Below, piece by piece: positions 51,491-60,282 of a stretch of DNA of 64,000 nucleotides. The DNA lies in NCBI GenBank assembly GCA_963828825.1, contig CAWHGF010000003.1, forward strand, positions 1 through 64,000. The letters run 5' to 3'. The translations under genes and the position numbers were made by a program. A model generated the notes under the pieces. The model saw only the letters and a list, made by a program, of their open reading frames with translations, was not told the origin of the DNA and made no database searches. Origin of the DNA: Bog-473 sp963828825. Lineage in GTDB: Bacteria; Actinomycetota; Acidimicrobiia; Acidimicrobiales; RAAP-2. Each line of letters begins with the position of its first letter. Positions within the stretch are counted from its first letter, which is position 1.

Positions 51491-52718
51491 TGTCCCGGAA
51501 GGTTGAACCGCTGTGAAAAACGGATCATGCGCCCGCGTTGATGGCTGCGCAGTAGCCGGCCAAGCGTTCGAGGATCTGCTCAGCGGATTTGGTCCACACG
51601 AACGGACGCGGGTTCTCGTTCCAAGTGGTTGCCCAGGCGGTGATGTCGGTGGCCAGTTCTTTGACGTTGCGGTGTGCTGAGCGCTTGAGCTTCTTGGTGG
51701 TGAGCGCAGAGAACCAACGCTCCACGAGATTCATCCACGACCCGTAGGTCGGGGTGAAGTGGAAGTGGAAGCGGCGGTGGCGCAGCAGCCAGCGGTGGAC
51801 GAGCGGGGTCTTGTGGGTCGCCAGGTTGTCGAGGATCACGTGCACGTCGAGCTCGGCTGGGACTTCGCGGTTCACCTTGTTCAAGAAGGCGACGAAGTCG
51901 GCGCTGGTGTGGGACTTCTTGATGTCGGTGATGACGGTGCCGGTGGCGACGTCGAGGGCGGCAAAGAGGTCACAGGTGCCGTTGCGCTCGTAGTCGTGGG
52001 TGGCCCGAGCCGGGGTGCTGGGCAACATGGGCAAGGTGGGCGCGGTGCGGTTGAGCGCCTGGATCTGGGGTTTCTCGTCGATGGCGAAGACGGCGGCGGC
52101 GACCGGTGGGCTCATGTAGAGCCCGACGAGGTCACGGATCTTTTCGACCAAGTCGGGATCGGGGGACACCTTGAAGGAGTCCTCGCGCCAGGGTTTGAGC
52201 CCGAAGGCGCGCCAGATCTCTCGCACCGTGGTGTGGCTGATCTTGTGCTTGGCCGCCAAGGTGCGCGTCGACCAGTGCGTGGCGTCGGGCGGTGCGCTCT
52301 CGAGCGTCTCGACCACGACCGCTTCGATCACCTCGTCGCCGATCGTGCGGGCCGCCCCCGGGCGCGGGGCGTCGACGAGGCCGTCGAGACGAGCTTCGGC
52401 GAAGCGGTTCCGCCACTTGGACACCGTCACCGGATTACAGCCCAGCTCGGCCGCGATCTCCGCGTGGGTGGCTCTCTTCGACGCGCAGGCCAGCACGATC
52501 TTGGATCGCAACGCCAGCGCTTGGGACGACGAGTGCCGGCGTGCCCAGCGCTCGAGCGTGGCGTGTTCGTCCGCGCTCAGGTTGATCTCGACGGTGGGGC
52601 GTCCTCTTTTGGCCATGGCGTTCCTCCGATGTTGGCGTACAACACCGGACCAACGCGGCCCAACCGAGAAAATTCCCGATTAACCAATATTTATCGGCGC
52701 TTCAACCTTCCGGGACAC
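51490..52718 (-). mobile_element. IS630-family insertion sequence
   Basis: The element is 1229 bases long, with perfect 18-base terminal inverted repeats (GTGTCCCGGAAGGTTGAA at 51490-51507 and its complement at 52701-52718) that continue imperfectly inward. It is flanked by TA on both sides (51488-51489 and 52719-52720), the target duplication expected for IS630. It carries one transposase gene and appears complete. Confidence 0.95.
51525..52616 (-). CDS. IS630-family transposase
   Basis: This 363-residue DDE transposase has an N-terminal helix-turn-helix (HAEIAAELGCNPVTVSKW) and a catalytic triad D180 (FAIDEKPQ), D263 (VILDNLATH) and E299 (NLVERWF). The D263-E299 spacing fits the family. 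It is intact, with no frameshift, so the element could be active. The ATG at 52616 is followed by KRGRPTVEINLS. Confidence 0.95.
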   Translation of the reverse strand: MAKRGRPTVEINLSADEHATLERWARRHSSSQALALRSKIVLACASKRATHAEIAAELGCNPVTVSKWRNRFAEARLDGLVDAPRPGAARTIGDEVIEAVVVETLESAPPDATHWSTRTLAAKHKISHTTVREIWRAFGLKPWREDSFKVSPDPDLVEKIRDLVGLYMSPPVAAAVFAIDEKPQIQALNRTAPTLPMLPSTPARATHDYERNGTCDLFAALDVATGTVITDIKKSHTSADFVAFLNKVNREVPAELDVHVILDNLATHKTPLVHRWLLRHRRFHFHFTPTYGSWMNLVERWFSALTTKKLKRSAHRNVKELATDITAWATTWNENPRPFVWTKSAEQILERLAGYCAAINAGA

Positions 52719-52721
52719 TAG

Positions 52722-53201
52722 GAGGCTGTTGAACAAAGCTCTCCTCAGGCGTATGTTCGCGGACGCAAGCCTGGGGATGGCGAGACCGAAGAGCCAGCAT
52801 GAAAAGCGCCATAGCTGGCCACCCTGGTTGGGCAAAGCCCGAAGGTGAGGTCCCCTATTTCCTGACCCGGACTTACCCGCCCGACCTCAGATAGGCCCGA
52901 GCTGTCACCTTCCGTCATTGACGAGGCCGAGGTTGACCAGCCGGCGGAGGTTGAGGGCGGCGACCCGGTGCGAGAGCCCGAACCGGTTTCGCTCAACGCC
53001 TCGGAAGCGGACCCGCCGGTTTCCGTGGAGGACGAGTCAGGAGAGAGCGCCGGACAGGTCATCGTGCGCGAGGCTGATCGAGGCGAAATCGTCACGCCAG
53101 AACCCTGGAACACCGAGCCCGATTCTCGACGATCGGCTCCCAACTCGCGAGTACCAATTGCCGATTAGTCCAAGCAATCCGATTAATAATTCGACAGTCT
53201 C
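52722..53201. mobile_element. Small IS5-like remnant or MITE
   Basis: A 480-base segment is bounded by imperfect 12-base inverted repeats (GAGGCTGTTGAA at 52722 and, on the other strand, GAGACTGTCGAA ending at 53201) and lies between CTAG copies. Such ends and target resemble IS5/IS427-type elements. No transposase is recognisable; the frame at 52968-53168 is acidic and unfamiliar. It was there before the IS630, which landed in its left CTAG. Confidence 0.6.
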
Positions 53202-53310
53202 CTAGTCGGCTACTGCGTCCGGCGGACGGGAGATGCGGCGCTAGGGGACCTCGCTCAAATCGCATGGACATCTCCCGCGTCCATCGTCACTGACATAGCG
53301 TGGACGGTGC

Positions 53311-54282
53311 ATGACCACATTTCAACAATTGGATCAGTGGAGGGACAGGAACATGCGGCCTCAAACGGTGCGAACGTGGCTCCGGCCGGCTCTCGCGGCA
53401 CCCTATGTGCTTGCCGCCAGGACCACGTCACTTCCGCCGCACAAGGTGTTCCGCTCCATGACGCCGACAGAGTGGTACTGGCTCAATGCTTATGGTGAGA
53501 AGACATTTCGGTCTCTGCGCGGCTACCTCCCTGCCATGCCTCCGGAGGAGCTTCAGGTCCGATTTACTGGCGGTCACGGCGAGCAGACGCTCCGCGAAGC
53601 CTTTAATTTCTATCAGGTTGTCTCCCAAGCCGCGTCTTCCAGTCGACCAAAAGTCGCAATGGACTTCGGCTGCGGCTGGGGGCGGATCACTCGCTTCTTC
53701 ATCAAGGACTTCAAGAAGGACAGCCTGTTTGGAGTTGACCCACTCAGCGAGGTGATCGAAGCCTCGCGAACTACTAATCCTTGGGCCACCTTCGAGGAGA
53801 TCGATCTCTACCCGCCGATTCACCTTCCAAGTTCTTCTCTGGATCTCATCTTCGCCTTCTCGGTCTTTTCACATCTCACCGAGGATGTTCATCTCCAGTG
53901 GATCGAAGAATTCGCGCGTTTGCTTCGGAGCGGAGGCACGCTTGTCGTAACCACGCGGGAGCGAGACTTTATTCTTGAATGTGCGAGGATCCGGGAGGCC
54001 GAGCCCGATCCGACCAAGATCAAACCACTCAGAACCTACGCAACCATGGGCGCACGTAACGCGTTCTTAGATACTGAGCATTGGCTCCATATCTATGACG
54101 CAGGTCAATTCTGCTGCGATCCAACCGGAGCTGGCGACAGCCTTCCCCCAGATGCTTACGGCGAGACATGCATTCCACTCTCCTATGCACAGCAGCAGTG
54201 GCAGCCACATTTTTTCGTGACTGATTTCAAGGATGATGTAGCCGAAATGAAACAGAATGTGATCGTGGCGCAGCGAACGTAG
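53311..54282 (+). CDS. SAM-dependent methyltransferase
   Basis: This 323-residue class I methyltransferase has the SAM loop VAMDFGCGWGRITRFF, FGVDPLSEVIEAS, and FAFSVFSHLTEDVHLQWIEEF. N- and C-terminal extensions are unfamiliar. Its codon use has fewer G/C third positions than neighbouring genes (for example TTT, ATT and TTA are frequent), which suggests recent acquisition, possibly linked to the adjacent insertion sequences. It could methylate a sugar or small molecule; the target is unknown. ATG 53311 is preferred; ATG 53353 is an alternative. Confidence 0.85.
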   Translation: MTTFQQLDQWRDRNMRPQTVRTWLRPALAAPYVLAARTTSLPPHKVFRSMTPTEWYWLNAYGEKTFRSLRGYLPAMPPEELQVRFTGGHGEQTLREAFNFYQVVSQAASSSRPKVAMDFGCGWGRITRFFIKDFKKDSLFGVDPLSEVIEASRTTNPWATFEEIDLYPPIHLPSSSLDLIFAFSVFSHLTEDVHLQWIEEFARLLRSGGTLVVTTRERDFILECARIREAEPDPTKIKPLRTYATMGARNAFLDTEHWLHIYDAGQFCCDPTGAGDSLPPDAYGETCIPLSYAQQQWQPHFFVTDFKDDVAEMKQNVIVAQRT

Positions 54283-54393
54283 GCTGCGCATGGGCGCCAG
54301 TTCCCGTCGCCGGTCAGCGGCAGTTCTCGGGATCTGAATTGGTGGGCGAGATCGGGTGATCGTGCCGATACCAAGGCGGACTCGGGGCAGTCC

Positions 54394-55077
54394 TCAGCCC
54401 AGCCTGGCCGTGGCGATCACCGTCCCGCTGGGCGACACCACCTCGGCGCTGCGCACGTCCGCCGGGTCGACCGGGAGCGGAGCGATCCACGCCCCGTAAC
54501 CATTGTCGGCTGCGAACGTCCCGACCCGATGGGTGACCCCGTCGTCGGTCACGATGACGCATTCGACCGTCCCGCTGGCGGTCGAATCGGTCAGCATCAT
54601 CGACAACCACGGCTTGTCCCCGCCGAAGGTCATGACCTTGCCGACCTTCTCGCCGTTCTCCACGAGGGCCGCCGTCACGACCTGATGCGGGCGCTGTGCC
54701 TGCGCGGTCACGCTCGGAGTCGAGGAGGACGTCAGGCTCAGGCCCAGACCGAGCGCCACGGCGGCGGCGGCGACGCCCACCACGGCCGGCACCCAGCGCG
54801 ACGGCCGGAGATGCCGACGCCGACGACGCACGTCGGTCACGCCCATCCGTTCGAAGAGGCGAACTTCGAATCCCAACGGTGGATCCATTTCCGGGGCCGC
54901 CTGCACCACGCTGTCGGCGGCCCGGGACAGGACCTCCAGCTCCTCGGCGCACCGCGGGCAGGACTCGACGTGGGCCAGGACCCGGGTCCTCTCGCGTCCG
55001 GTCAGCACCCCGAGCGCGAGCTCAGCCAGCTCGTTCGCGTACTCCTCGCATCCTCGCTCCCTCATGTCATCGCTCAT
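54394..55077 (-). CDS. Anti-sigma factor (RskA-like)
   Basis: This 227-residue membrane anti-sigma factor has an N-terminal zinc-binding HC2-type domain with H36, C40 and C43 (HVESCPRC), one membrane helix (about 96-115) and an extracytoplasmic beta-rich domain of the RskA type. It overlaps the sigma gene by 11 bases and would hold that sigma at the membrane until released by a signal. The extracytoplasmic part (GDKPWLSMMLTDS and beyond) is typical for SigK regulators. Confidence 0.9.
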   Translation of the reverse strand: MSDDMRERGCEEYANELAELALGVLTGRERTRVLAHVESCPRCAEELEVLSRAADSVVQAAPEMDPPLGFEVRLFERMGVTDVRRRRRHLRPSRWVPAVVGVAAAAVALGLGLSLTSSSTPSVTAQAQRPHQVVTAALVENGEKVGKVMTFGGDKPWLSMMLTDSTASGTVECVIVTDDGVTHRVGTFAADNGYGAWIAPLPVDPADVRSAEVVSPSGTVIATARLG

Positions 55078-55657
55078 CTCTCGCCCCCTCCGCCCGCTCG
55101 ACGGCGGCCCGCAACCGGATCAGAGCCGTCCTGATGCGCGTCTTCGCCGTGCCGAGTGGGATGCCCTCGGACTCACTTATCTCGAGCGCCGTCCTGCCGT
55201 AGACGGCGGCCAGCACCACGGCGCGTCGTTGCTCCTCGGGCAGCACCTGCAGGGCGTTCCGGACGAGCTGGCGGACGTCGCCCCGGCGCACTGCGTCCTC
55301 GGGGTTGTGTTCGGAGCTGGTCAGGGCGGTGGCGGCGAAATCGTCCGGGTCGGTCGGCACGGCACGCCGGAGGCGCAGGGCGTCAATGGCCAGATTGCGG
55401 GTGATGGTGAGGACCCAGGAGGTGACAGAGCCCCGCCGCGGGTCGAACACGGGCGCGTGGCGCCAGACCCGGATCATCGCCTCCTGGGCCACGTCCTCGG
55501 CCACCCCGGCGTCGCTCGTCATCGAATATGCCAGGCCGAACACCCGCCGCTGGTAGCGCCGGGTGAAGGTGACGGCAGCCGCCTGATCCCCCACGGCCAT
55601 GCCGGCCAGGAGGCCCTCGTCGGACAGCTCGCCCTCGGCCACGCTCGATTGTCCCAT
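55067..55657 (-). CDS. ECF RNA polymerase sigma factor (SigK-like)
   Basis: This 196-residue sigma-70 family ECF factor has region 2 (FGLAYSMTSDAGVAEDVAQEAMIRVWRH) and region 4 (LPEEQRRAVVLAAVYG, then the helix-turn-helix TALEISESEGIPLGTAKTRI). The ATG at 55657 is followed by an acidic lead. Paired with the RskA-like gene downstream by an 11-base overlap, it forms a classic ECF sigma/anti-sigma switch, probably sensing an envelope or redox signal and regulating its own operon (inference). Confidence 0.92.
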   Translation of the reverse strand: MGQSSVAEGELSDEGLLAGMAVGDQAAAVTFTRRYQRRVFGLAYSMTSDAGVAEDVAQEAMIRVWRHAPVFDPRRGSVTSWVLTITRNLAIDALRLRRAVPTDPDDFAATALTSSEHNPEDAVRRGDVRQLVRNALQVLPEEQRRAVVLAAVYGRTALEISESEGIPLGTAKTRIRTALIRLRAAVERAEGARDER

Positions 55658-56001
55658 CCACGGGTCTACGGGCGGACCCTCCTTGGGGATTCACCCCGGT
55701 CCGGTCAATCCCGGACCGGCCCCGCCCCGTAGCCCACCCGTGACCACTGCCGCTCTCGACATCCACCCACCGGCCCGTCTCGGGGTGCCTCGTATGCAGG
55801 GGCTCCCGATGCCGTTGGTGCGCGGTCCCGGCCGTTCCCGCCGGGCGCCGGATGTGGTCGCCGCGGTGCTCTGGCTCGTCGGCTCGGTTCCCCGCGCTCG
55901 CACCGGCTCTACCCCGGCCGTCGTCGCGACGTAGGGATCCTGCCCGGACCGGGCCTCGCGTCCCTTCTCCCGGTGGCGCAGGCTCGGCTCGGGCTTCTGT
56001 C
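55658..56001. other. Intergenic region upstream of sigma factor
   Basis: The 344 bases lie between the end of the PIG-L gene and the start of the sigma gene (both minus strand). The promoter of the sigma/anti-sigma operon, possibly autoregulated, is expected here. Frames on the other strand have no recognisable protein. Confidence 0.45.
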
Positions 56002-56823
56002 TCAGCGCAAGCCGGCGAACAGATCGTCCTCCGGCACCGGTGCGTGCGTCGAGTCCACCACCCGTACGAAGCTCTCCGATCCCATGATGGAAGCGAACAG
56101 CTCCTCGCCCATCTGCAGGAAGAAGATGTTGTCGCTCTGGCTGGCGTGCGCGGCCAGCGAGGCGTACTTGCGCCCGGCCACCGCACTGCAGTCGATCTTC
56201 GTCGTGATCAGCTCGTCGGGTGTGCCGAAGTCGGGGTTCTCCTCCACCTCGTCGGGGCCTTCGATGCCGGCCTCCGCCAGGATCTCGCGGAACCCCCTCA
56301 GGCTCGAGCGGGCGAACGCGGTGTAGTACAACTTGGCCGGGATCCCGCAGTCGGCCATGGCCGCCCGCGTGACACGATTGGCCTGAATGTGGTCGGGGTG
56401 GCCGTAAAAGCCGTTCTCGTCGTAGGTCACGACCACCTGCGGTTCGAAGGCGCGCATCAGCGCGGCCAGCCGACCCGCCGCGTCTTCGACGGGCGTGCGC
56501 CAGAAGCTGTTGGGCGCGTCGTTCTGCGGCCAGCCCTCCATGCCCGAGTCGTGATACCCGAGGAGCTCCAGATGCGAGACGCCCAGGACCTCGCAGCTGG
56601 CCTCGAGCTCCTGGCGACGCAGCGCCACGACGACGGCCTCGTCATGCCCGGGCTCGCCGGGCTTCAACCCCCCGGGGGCGTCGCCGAGCTCGCCGTTGGT
56701 GCAGGTGACCAGCACGGTCCGCACGCCCTCGGTGCTGTAGCGGGCGAGGATGCCGCCCGTCCCGATCGCTTCGTCGTCAGGATGGGCGTGCACCGCCATG
56801 AGGGTGAGGGGGCGCTCGGACAT
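56002..56823 (-). CDS. PIG-L family deacetylase (LmbE/MshB-like)
   Basis: This 273-residue zinc-dependent N-deacetylase has the metal motif AHPDDE at 13-18 and a late GHPDHIQANRV with the other histidines. It could be a mycothiol-type (MshB/Mca) or a lipid/GlcNAc deacetylase; actinobacteria use such enzymes for mycothiol synthesis or detoxification. The ATG at 56823 (MSERPLTLMA) is chosen, since the frame upstream is overlapped by the next gene and unlike the family. Substrate not decidable. Confidence 0.88.
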   Translation of the reverse strand: MSERPLTLMAVHAHPDDEAIGTGGILARYSTEGVRTVLVTCTNGELGDAPGGLKPGEPGHDEAVVVALRRQELEASCEVLGVSHLELLGYHDSGMEGWPQNDAPNSFWRTPVEDAAGRLAALMRAFEPQVVVTYDENGFYGHPDHIQANRVTRAAMADCGIPAKLYYTAFARSSLRGFREILAEAGIEGPDEVEENPDFGTPDELITTKIDCSAVAGRKYASLAAHASQSDNIFFLQMGEELFASIMGSESFVRVVDSTHAPVPEDDLFAGLR

Positions 56824-56857
56824 GCCTGGCAGCGTAGGGGTCCGCTCCCGCGCCCCA

Positions 56858-57751
56858 TTACGTCTGCAGATCGCCCACCGCGTCGGCGAGTTGCTCGAGC
56901 TCGCGCGACCACGCCGGCGGGGGCACCATCGGGCGCACGATGAACTTGGAGAAGCCGACCTCGAGGAAGCGCTCCAGCATCGATCGCAGGCCGGCGCGGC
57001 CGATGGGGACGATCTCCTCCAGCGGCCGCCCGCGGGCCCGGCGGGCGAGCGGCGACGAGGCCAGCGCGCCGATGTCCGTCCCTTCAGGTGCGTAGGCCAA
57101 GCTGACGCCGAAATGTTCTGGGCTGATGGCGCGCCCGTGCTCACCGGCCACCCGGTCGATCACTGCCTTGCCCGTCGCGGCGTCGGCCGGTGTGCAGAAG
57201 GCTGGGATCCACCCGTCGGCCAGGCGGCCGCAGCGCTCCAGGGCGGCAGGGACGTTGCCACCGAGCCAGACGTCGAAGGGCTCCTGGGCCGGCTGGGGGG
57301 ACACCGAGACGTCGGCGAAGGAGCCGGCCGGCCCCTCGTGGCTGACCACCTCGCCTGCCCAGAGGCGGCGCAGCACCGGCAGGGCGTCATCCATCTGCTC
57401 GCCGCGGGCCGCGCTGGGGATCCCGATGGCGCTGCGCTCGCCGCCCAGGCTGAGCCCGGGCACGAACGTGAGGAGGAAACGGCCACCCGACAGCACGTCG
57501 AGGGTCGCCACCGCCTTCGCCAGCCAGACCAGGTTGCGGCCCGGCAGCAGCATGGTGGTCCCGATCTTCAGTCCCGGGCAGGCGCCCGACACCCAGGCCA
57601 GCCCGACCAGCGGGTCGGGCCCGGGCCTCGTCAGCACCTCGGGCAGCCACAGCGAGTCGAAGCCGGTCCCGACGATGCCCTGCGCCAGGGCAACCATGGC
57701 CTCGGGTCCCAGGCTCTCGCCGCCCGCGCTGATCCCGATGCGGACTTTCAT
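56858..57751 (-). CDS. LLM-class F420-dependent oxidoreductase
   Basis: This 297-residue luciferase-like (alpha/beta barrel) flavin or F420-dependent enzyme has GFDSLWLPEVLTRPGPDP, LKIGTTMLLPGRNLVWLAKAV and LSGGRFLLTFVPGLSLGGE. In actinobacteria such proteins reduce or oxidise diverse substrates with coenzyme F420. It overlaps the threonine aldolase gene by four bases (ATGA). No substrate can be inferred. Confidence 0.9.
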   Translation of the reverse strand: MKVRIGISAGGESLGPEAMVALAQGIVGTGFDSLWLPEVLTRPGPDPLVGLAWVSGACPGLKIGTTMLLPGRNLVWLAKAVATLDVLSGGRFLLTFVPGLSLGGERSAIGIPSAARGEQMDDALPVLRRLWAGEVVSHEGPAGSFADVSVSPQPAQEPFDVWLGGNVPAALERCGRLADGWIPAFCTPADAATGKAVIDRVAGEHGRAISPEHFGVSLAYAPEGTDIGALASSPLARRARGRPLEEIVPIGRAGLRSMLERFLEVGFSKFIVRPMVPPPAWSRELEQLADAVGDLQT

Positions 57752-58764
57752 GGGGCCTCACGCAGCGCGTCCACCGCACGGGTCACGCCCGCGTCGTCCA
57801 CGTCGTGGTGCGTGACGAAGCGCACCGTCTCGGGCGCGATGGCGTGGGCCAGCACCCCGCAACTCTCCAGGTGCGCCAGGAGCTTCCCGGGATCGGCGTG
57901 GGTGAACGTCACGATGTTGGTGCGAACCGTGCTGGGGTCGAGGCCACAGGCGGGCCACCGCAACGCCACCGCATCCGCCAGCCGCGCCGCCCGCGCGTGG
58001 TCCTCGTGGAGCCGGCCGACCATGTCACGCAACGCCAACAGTCCGGGTGCCGCCAGGACACCGGCCTGGCGCATGCCGCCACCGAGGCGCTTGCGGGCCA
58101 GCCGGGACTCCGCCATCACGTCGTCGCTCCCCGCCAGCAACGACCCCACCGGAGCGCAGAGCCCCTTGGACAGGCAGCACATGACGGTCGTGGCGGCGGA
58201 CGCCCACTCGGCCGCCGGCAAACCGGTTGCCACCTCCGCGTTGAAGAGGCGGGCCCCGTCCATGTGGATGGGGACGGGTCCGGCCGCGTCGACGAGCGCG
58301 TGCAGGCGGTCCGTCGACCACGGCGCGCCCGACGCCGCCATGTGCGTGTTCTCGATGCTGACGAGCGAGACCGCGGGCTGATGGTGCTCGGTGGCCTGGC
58401 GCGCCCACCGCACGTCGTCGGCGTCCACCATGCCGTCCCCGTCGTCGAGCGTGATGAACTGGATCCCGGCGTTGAGGGCGGCGGCCCCGTACTCGTAGGC
58501 CACGACGTGCTGGCGGCGTCCCGCCACCACGGCGGTCCCGGGCACGGTGAGGACGCGGACCGCGATCTGGTTCGCCATGACACCGGACGCGACGAACAGC
58601 GCGGCCGGCTTGCCTACCCGCGCCGCGAACGCCTCCTCCAGCGCCCGGACCGTCGGATCCTCGCCGTAGTCGTCGTCGCCGACCTCAGCTTCGGCCATGG
58701 CGCGGCGCATGGCCGCCGTGGGCCGGGTGACGGTGTCACTGCGCAGGTCGACCACATCGGCCAC
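57748..58764 (-). CDS. ltaE: Low-specificity threonine aldolase
   Basis: This 338-residue PLP-dependent beta-eliminating lyase splits L-threonine (and allo-threonine) into glycine and acetaldehyde. N-terminal VDLRSDTVTRPT is diagnostic, and K200 in CCLSKGLCAPVGS binds PLP, with HMDGARLFNA at 167-176. It is followed by, and overlaps, the LLM oxidoreductase gene. Length and motifs are normal for the family. Confidence 0.94.
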   Translation of the reverse strand: MADVVDLRSDTVTRPTAAMRRAMAEAEVGDDDYGEDPTVRALEEAFAARVGKPAALFVASGVMANQIAVRVLTVPGTAVVAGRRQHVVAYEYGAAALNAGIQFITLDDGDGMVDADDVRWARQATEHHQPAVSLVSIENTHMAASGAPWSTDRLHALVDAAGPVPIHMDGARLFNAEVATGLPAAEWASAATTVMCCLSKGLCAPVGSLLAGSDDVMAESRLARKRLGGGMRQAGVLAAPGLLALRDMVGRLHEDHARAARLADAVALRWPACGLDPSTVRTNIVTFTHADPGKLLAHLESCGVLAHAIAPETVRFVTHHDVDDAGVTRAVDALREAP

Positions 58765-58800
58765 ACGCTCAGGCTAACGGTGCGCCGTTAACATCCGCCG

Positions 58801-59277
58801 GTGACCTCACCCCCGTCCTCGCCCGGCGACGGCGCGGGACTGCCCGACGGCCGCGCCAGCATCCACGAGCTCCTCGACGTCGAGATCCTCGAGGCGGGCC
58901 CCGATCGTGTGGTCATGCGCCTCCCCGTCGATTGGAAGGTGCACCAGCCTTACGGGATCCTCCACGGCGGGGTCTCCGCCCTCCTGGCCGAGTCGGCCGC
59001 CAGCTTCGGGGCCGCGCTGGCCGCCGAGCCCGGTCGCAGCGTGGTCGGGATCGAGCTGAACGCCAGCCACCTCCGGTCGGTACGGGACGGCCATCTGACC
59101 GCGGAGGCGACGCCCGTGCGGGTCGGGCGCACCATCCAGGTCTGGCGCATCTCGCTCACCGATGACAACGGGCGGGCCATCTGCGAGGCCCGCTGCACCC
59201 TCTCTGTTCTGGGCGCCCCCGCGGGAGCGTCGGGCGCGGTGCACCCACCGGCCGCCACCCCCCCAAAGGTGGAATAG
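58801..59277 (+). CDS. PaaI-like hotdog thioesterase
   Basis: This 158-residue hotdog-fold acyl-CoA thioesterase has GILHGGVSALLAESAAS as the family's central helix, with the catalytic acidic E, and NASHLRSVRDGHLTAEA as the following strand. It would release acyl groups from CoA. It is the first gene of a plus-strand cluster with LLM, thiolase, KASIII and nucleotidyltransferase genes and is divergent from threonine aldolase (36-base gap). Confidence 0.9.
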   Translation: MTSPPSSPGDGAGLPDGRASIHELLDVEILEAGPDRVVMRLPVDWKVHQPYGILHGGVSALLAESAASFGAALAAEPGRSVVGIELNASHLRSVRDGHLTAEATPVRVGRTIQVWRISLTDDNGRAICEARCTLSVLGAPAGASGAVHPPAATPPKVE

Positions 59278-59310
59278 ATACGCCACGGGCCACCGACGTA
59301 TTATGTCGGT

Positions 59311-60282
59311 GTGACCCCGGTAGGAAATGGAGCCCGGCCACCGTCCCTGGGGTTGATCCTCCCCGCCACCACGCAGGGAGAACTCTCTCGCAAAGTTGGT
59401 AGTACCCTGAGTAATACCGGAAGCGCCGACGAGCTCGCTGAGCTGTGCCGCCGCGCCGAGGCCACCGGGGCCGACTCGCTGTGGGCGGTCGACCACCTCT
59501 ATTGGCCCCACCCCATCGGTGAGGCGTTCACGACGCTGGCCGTGGCCGCCGTCGCCACGAGTCGGCCGTTGCTCGGGACCTGTGTGCTCCAGCTGCCCCT
59601 GCGGCCACCCGCCGTCGTGGCCAAGCAGGCCACCGCCCTCCAGCTTCTCTCCGACGGGCGCTTCGTACTCGGGCTCGGCGTGGGCATCCACGAGCCCGAA
59701 TACGTGCGGGTCGGCATCGACTACCGTCGCCGCGGCCAGCTCATGGACGAGGGTGTCGACGGGTTGCGGCGGGCCTGGGCCGGACGCGATGCGGGCGGCG
59801 CCGACTACGTGCAGTTACCGGCGTCGACGCCCATCCCGCTGTGGTTCGGGGGTGCCAGCGCGGCGGCCCGGCGCCGGGCCGCCGCCGTCGGTGACGGCTG
59901 GGTTCCCCTCTTCCTCGCCCCGGACGAGTACCGGACCGCGCTCGCGGCCCTGCGGCGCGAGACGACCGAGGCCGGGCGAGATCCCGAGGCGGTGCAGGCC
60001 GGCGTCGTCGTGTTCGCCTGCGTCGGAGACGACGACAAGGCGCCCGCCCGGGGCGCCCAGTGGCTCTCTGACTTCTACCGGCTGCCGCCCAAGGCCTTCG
60101 AACGCCATCTCGTGGTGGGCTCACCCGAGACCTGTGCCGCCGCGCTGAGCCGCTACGCGGACGCCGGGGCCCGTCACATCCTCGTGATGGTGGCGGCCTC
60201 GCCCGCCGTCGAGCAGTTCGGAATGCTGCGGGCCGCGTTCGTCGGCGAGCAGCGCCACGCGCTGGCGGGAGTGTCCGCGTGA
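59311..60282 (+). CDS. LLM-class F420-dependent oxidoreductase
   Basis: This 323-residue luciferase-like monooxygenase family protein has LGLILPATTQGEL, GADSLWAVDHLYWPHPIGEAF, LLSDGRFVLGLGVGIHEPEYV and FGGASAAARRRAAAVGDGWV. The gene starts with GTG and overlaps the thiolase gene by four bases (GTGA at 60279-60282), which points to one coupled pathway. It could act on an acyl-CoA or a fatty intermediate handled by the next enzymes (inference). Confidence 0.9.
   Translation: MTPVGNGARPPSLGLILPATTQGELSRKVGSTLSNTGSADELAELCRRAEATGADSLWAVDHLYWPHPIGEAFTTLAVAAVATSRPLLGTCVLQLPLRPPAVVAKQATALQLLSDGRFVLGLGVGIHEPEYVRVGIDYRRRGQLMDEGVDGLRRAWAGRDAGGADYVQLPASTPIPLWFGGASAAARRRAAAVGDGWVPLFLAPDEYRTALAALRRETTEAGRDPEAVQAGVVVFACVGDDDKAPARGAQWLSDFYRLPPKAFERHLVVGSPETCAAALSRYADAGARHILVMVAASPAVEQFGMLRAAFVGEQRHALAGVSA

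Noticed and set aside
51759..52721. 320-codon plus-strand frame antisense to the transposase
   Set aside because: It is the shadow of the IS630 transposase frame; its residues lack any fold signature.
52745..53143. 132-codon minus-strand frame in the IS remnant
   Set aside because: Ser/Gly-rich antisense frame without similarity to any transposase I know.
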